From positions 392,580-456,579 of the forward strand of contig NZ_WXTX01000002.1 in NCBI RefSeq assembly GCF_009848685.1: 64,000 nucleotides of DNA. Direction: 5' to 3'. The position numbers were made by a program, and so were the translations under genes. This DNA is from Andreprevotia sp. IGB-42 (GTDB lineage Bacteria; Pseudomonadota; Gammaproteobacteria; Burkholderiales; Chitinibacteraceae). Below the pieces are notes generated by a model. It ran no database searches, had not been told where the DNA came from, and saw only the letters and a list, made by a program, of their open reading frames with translations. Below are positions 61,407 to 64,000 of the stretch, in pieces (the stretch's first letter is position 1; each line of letters opens with the position of its first letter).

Positions 61407-63278
61407 GTGTTCAGCTGGTTTGAAAACCGGGTCGATCCTTATCCATCCAGTGTGCCGGAGCAGCCGCCCGGCGGCTTCTGGGCATTTGTCTGGGCCGGCA
61501 CCGCCGGCATGCGGCCGATGATTGCCGCCATCGTCGTGCTGACCGCAGCCATCGGCGCATTCGAGGCACTGCTGTTCTCGATGATGGGCACCATTGTTGA
61601 CTGGCTGGGCCATGTGCCGCCCGCCGAGCTGTGGACGCAGCACAAGGACAAACTGCTGTTGCTGGGCGGCATCCTGCTGGCCAGCCCGGCGGTGATCGCG
61701 CTGCAATCGCTGTGCAAGTACCAGGCACTGGCCGGCAACTTCCCCATGCGCCTGCGCTGGGTATTCCACCGCCACCTGCTCGGCCAGAGCATGAGCTTCT
61801 ACCAGGACGAGTTTGCCGGCCGCGTGGCCGCCAAGGTGATGCAGACCGCGTTGGCGGTGCGTGAAACGGTGATGATCCTCACCGACATCATGGTGTTCAT
61901 CGTGATCTACTTTGTCACCATGCTGGCGGTGGTGGGGCAGTTCGACGGGCTGCTGGTGTGGCCGTTCATTGCCTGGCTGGTGTGCTATGCGCTGGCAGTA
62001 TGGTTTTTCGTGCCGCGCCTGGGCAAGGCCGGCAAGGCACAGGCCGATGCACGCAGCCTGATGACCGGCCGCGTCACCGATGCGTATAGCAATATCGCCA
62101 CGGTGAAGCTGTTCTCGCACGCGCAGCGCGAGGCGGGCTTCGTCAAAAGCGCGATGCAGGAATTCATGCTGGCGGTATACCGGCAGATGCGCCTGGTCAG
62201 CGGCTTTGAAATCGTCAACCACACGCTCAACATGCTGTTGATTGCCGCCACCACCGGCGCCACGCTGTGGCTGTGGAGCCGTGGTGAAGTGGGCGTGGGT
62301 GCGGTGGCCGCTGCCACGGCGATGGCATTGCGGCTGAACGGCATTTCGCACTGGATCATGTGGGAAATGGCCAGCCTGTTCGAGCAGATCGGCACCGTGC
62401 AGGACGGCATCACCACGCTGTCGCGCCCGGTTACCATCAATGATGCGGCCGACGCCAAAGCATTGACCGTGCCGCAGGGCGAAATCCGTTTCGACAACGT
62501 GAGTTTTGCCTACGGTGGCAGCAACCGGGTGATCGATCACCTCGACCTGACCATCCGCCCGGGCGAGAAAGTGGGCCTGGTGGGCCGTTCCGGTGCGGGT
62601 AAATCCACGCTGACCAGCCTGCTGCTGCGCTTCTACGACGTGGAGACGGGGCGCATCCTGATCGATGGCCAGGATATTGCGCACGTCACGCAAGACAGCC
62701 TGCGCGCGCACGTGGGCATGGTGACACAGGATACGTCGCTGCTGCACCGCTCGGTACGGGACAACCTGCTGTATGGCCGCCCGGATGCCAGCGATGCCGA
62801 CATGATCGCCGCCGCGCGCCGTGCCGAGGCCCATGAGTTCATCCAGTCGCTGACCGACCCGAAGGGGCGCAATGGCTACGATGCACATGTGGGCGAACGG
62901 GGGGTGAAGCTCTCTGGCGGGCAACGCCAGCGCGTGGCCATTGCGCGCGTGATGCTCAAGGACGCGCCCATCCTGTTGCTGGATGAAGCAACCAGCGCGC
63001 TCGACTCCGAAGTGGAAGCGGCCATCCAGAGCAGCCTGTATACGTTGATGGAAGGCAAAACCGTGGTGGCGATTGCGCACCGGCTATCGACCATCGCCGC
63101 AATGGACCGCTTGATCGTGCTCGACAAGGGCGTGATCGTCGAAGAGGGCAGCCATGCGGAGTTGCTGGTGCGTGGCGGGCTGTATGCACGGCTATGGGCC
63201 CACCAGAGTGGCGGCTTCCTGGGCGAGGAAGTGGATGACAACACGCCAGTCAAGGGTGACTGGCAGATTGCCCATTGA
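61407..63278 (+). CDS. ABC exporter, fused permease and ATPase (MsbA/MDR-like)
   Basis: A 623-residue half-transporter. GTG start at 61407 after CAAGGAG. Six membrane segments lie in residues 30-310; then the ATPase domain: Walker A GRSGAGKST near 393, Q-loop MVTQDTSLL, signature LSGGQRQR, Walker B ILLLDEATSALD and the H-loop IAHRLS. It would act as a homodimer to export a lipid, drug or peptide. N-terminal soluble part (~25 residues) is Pro-rich. A terminator follows. Substrate unknown. Confidence 0.9.
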   Translation: MFSWFENRVDPYPSSVPEQPPGGFWAFVWAGTAGMRPMIAAIVVLTAAIGAFEALLFSMMGTIVDWLGHVPPAELWTQHKDKLLLLGGILLASPAVIALQSLCKYQALAGNFPMRLRWVFHRHLLGQSMSFYQDEFAGRVAAKVMQTALAVRETVMILTDIMVFIVIYFVTMLAVVGQFDGLLVWPFIAWLVCYALAVWFFVPRLGKAGKAQADARSLMTGRVTDAYSNIATVKLFSHAQREAGFVKSAMQEFMLAVYRQMRLVSGFEIVNHTLNMLLIAATTGATLWLWSRGEVGVGAVAAATAMALRLNGISHWIMWEMASLFEQIGTVQDGITTLSRPVTINDAADAKALTVPQGEIRFDNVSFAYGGSNRVIDHLDLTIRPGEKVGLVGRSGAGKSTLTSLLLRFYDVETGRILIDGQDIAHVTQDSLRAHVGMVTQDTSLLHRSVRDNLLYGRPDASDADMIAAARRAEAHEFIQSLTDPKGRNGYDAHVGERGVKLSGGQRQRVAIARVMLKDAPILLLDEATSALDSEVEAAIQSSLYTLMEGKTVVAIAHRLSTIAAMDRLIVLDKGVIVEEGSHAELLVRGGLYARLWAHQSGGFLGEEVDDNTPVKGDWQIAH

Positions 63279-63307
63279 TGCGGCAGCCGTACTGCCGCAT
63301 GCGCATG

Positions 63308-63333
63308 AAAAAACCGGCCTCGGCCGGTTTTTT
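63308..63333. terminator. Bidirectional terminator after the ABC exporter
   Basis: AAAAAACCGGC (63308-63318) pairs with GCCGGTTTTTT (63323-63333), loop of four. Also follows the 44-aa gene on the minus strand (stop at 63363). Confidence 0.8.
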
Positions 63334-63362
63334 CATTACGCGAGGCAACTGCCCCGGCCAGA

Positions 63363-63497
63363 TCAATGCTTGGCTTTGTTCGCTTCGCCAGACTTGATGC
63401 CCTGCAATAGCGTGCTGCCTGCCGGTGCCGTTGCCGGCGCCTTTTCTTTCTTGGGCTTCTTCACTTCGCGATTACCGCGTACTTGACCTTTAGCCAT
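63363..63497 (-). CDS. 44-aa basic protein
   Basis: A small Lys-rich protein: MAKGQVRGNREVKKPKKEKA at the N terminus, Pro/Ala linker, then LLQGIKSGEANKAKH at the end. The ATG at 63497 has AAGGAG upstream at good distance. I recall short conserved proteins of this type (MAKGQ-start) in many proteobacteria, with no known function; nucleic-acid binding is plausible from charge. A longer frame up to 63584 is not supported. Confidence 0.7.
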   Translation of the reverse strand: MAKGQVRGNREVKKPKKEKAPATAPAGSTLLQGIKSGEANKAKH

Positions 63498-63642
63498 GAT
63501 GTTTACTCCTTGTGACGCCATCCATGGGACGGGGCCGTCATTGCAGGTTGGATGCCTGCGGCGGGTTCGCTGCGGATATTGCACACGCCAACCAACGTAG
63601 CCTGATCATAGGCGCATTCGCTGCCGGCCATCGGTTTATTGT

Positions 63643-64000
63643 TCAGCGCCTGTTCTTTACCCGCGCCACCATCGCGTGCAACGCCTGCTGTGTTTCCGGC
63701 GCAAACCAGTCTTCAACGAACTGTTCCAGCCGCAAGCCTGCCGGATCTGCGTAGGCGGCAGCGATATCGGCACGGGCAATCGCCCGTGTGGCCAGCATGG
63801 CTTTGCGTGGCACGGCCAGCAGCGCCTGCAGCCATTCGATGGCACGTGGCACCACCTGAATAGCATCCACCAGTTCGTCCACCATACCGATTGCGTGTGC
63901 TTCCTGCGCCGTGATCATCTGCCCGGCCACCAGCAGGCGCTCGGCACGGTATGGCCCCACCAGCCGGCGCAGGCCGATCTGCACGCATTCCGGTGCAACC
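63643..64000 (-). CDS. Enoyl-CoA hydratase/isomerase (crotonase) family, C-terminal part
   Basis: The frame is open to the right edge, so the N-terminal half is outside. The visible part reads VAPECVQIGLRRLVGPYRAE (with the catalytic-type Glu of the second half), LLVAGQMITAQEAHAIGMVD and AAAYADPAGLRLEQFVED. This matches the C-terminal half of crotonases acting on acyl-CoA thioesters in fatty-acid or amino-acid breakdown. Stop at 63643. Which reaction is uncertain without the N terminus. Confidence 0.82.
   Translation of the reverse strand, partial: VAPECVQIGLRRLVGPYRAERLLVAGQMITAQEAHAIGMVDELVDAIQVVPRAIEWLQALLAVPRKAMLATRAIARADIAAAYADPAGLRLEQFVEDWFAPETQQALHAMVARVKNRR

Noticed and set aside
61293..63080. 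Long open frame on the minus strand opposite the ABC exporter
   Set aside because: His/Gln-rich composition typical of the antisense frame of a GC-rich gene, with no family motifs, while the plus strand has all ABC motifs.
1..64000. CRISPR arrays, tRNA/rRNA genes, insertion sequences and prophage
   Set aside because: No regularly spaced repeats, no cloverleaf-like sequence beyond one weak T-loop match, no transposase, integrase or phage structural gene was found by reading.

Overview
The window is 64 kb of GC-rich chromosome (about 60-65 percent G+C in most genes), densely packed with short intergenic gaps. The gene set suggests a betaproteobacterium, perhaps of the Neisseriales/Chitinibacteraceae type: creABCD, aceK, ygiQ, slyX, arfB, yaeQ, fdhD with a YdeP-type molybdoenzyme, ECF41, TonB receptor. 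This is inferred from gene content alone; there is no rRNA, tRNA or marker gene to prove it. No CRISPR array, insertion sequence, prophage or tRNA was recognised.

Layout. 1-2.1 kb: the 3' part of an AT-richer 14-blade WD40 protein, cut by the window edge and probably the tail of a large STAND/NACHT-type protein. 2.2-3.8 kb: AraC regulator and Sel1-repeat protein. 3.9-11.9 kb: the most interesting block. A MocR-type PLP-binding regulator is divergent from a tight seven-gene operon: an AurF-type diiron N-oxygenase with its whole ligand set, a ferredoxin-type reductase, a PLP-carrier (YggS-like) protein, a glutamine amidotransferase, a pyridoxal kinase, a 79-aa unknown and a class III (ArgD-like) aminotransferase. 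It ends at a strong terminator. I know no described pathway with this combination.

12-16.1 kb: creA facing creBCD, with an 11-bp phased TCCAC repeat before creD that looks like a diverged CreB box. 16.2-19.3 kb: CHASE4-GGDEF diguanylate cyclase and a DUF1615 lipoprotein. 19.4-22.95 kb: an ECF41 sigma factor and an AhpD-like gene, each preceded by an exact TGTCACA-N16-CGTC promoter, with a LysR gene and a secreted alpha/beta hydrolase between them. 23-36 kb: mostly housekeeping and accessory genes (DUF748, YaeQ, LysR/EamA pair, polysaccharide deacetylase, CE2-like esterase, methyltransferase, SlyX, GAF, SDR, YgiQ). 36.4-45.5 kb: FAD monooxygenase, cupin, TonB receptor, ArfB, two FAD proteins and a 71-aa protein behind a near-consensus promoter.

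45.8-49.2 kb: an FdhD protein with a fused N-terminal winged-helix-like domain, directly downstream of a YdeP-type molybdopterin oxidoreductase. 49.4-50.4 kb: two tandem paralogous secreted four-cysteine peptides whose upstream DNA is duplicated too. 50.4-64 kb: MFS transporter, AceK, a propeller-like protein, a frameshifted solute-binding protein, RNA methyltransferase, flavin reductase, YgjP-like peptidase, S4 protein, PLD-like protein, DUF808 protein, an ABC exporter and the 3' part of a crotonase gene running off the right edge.
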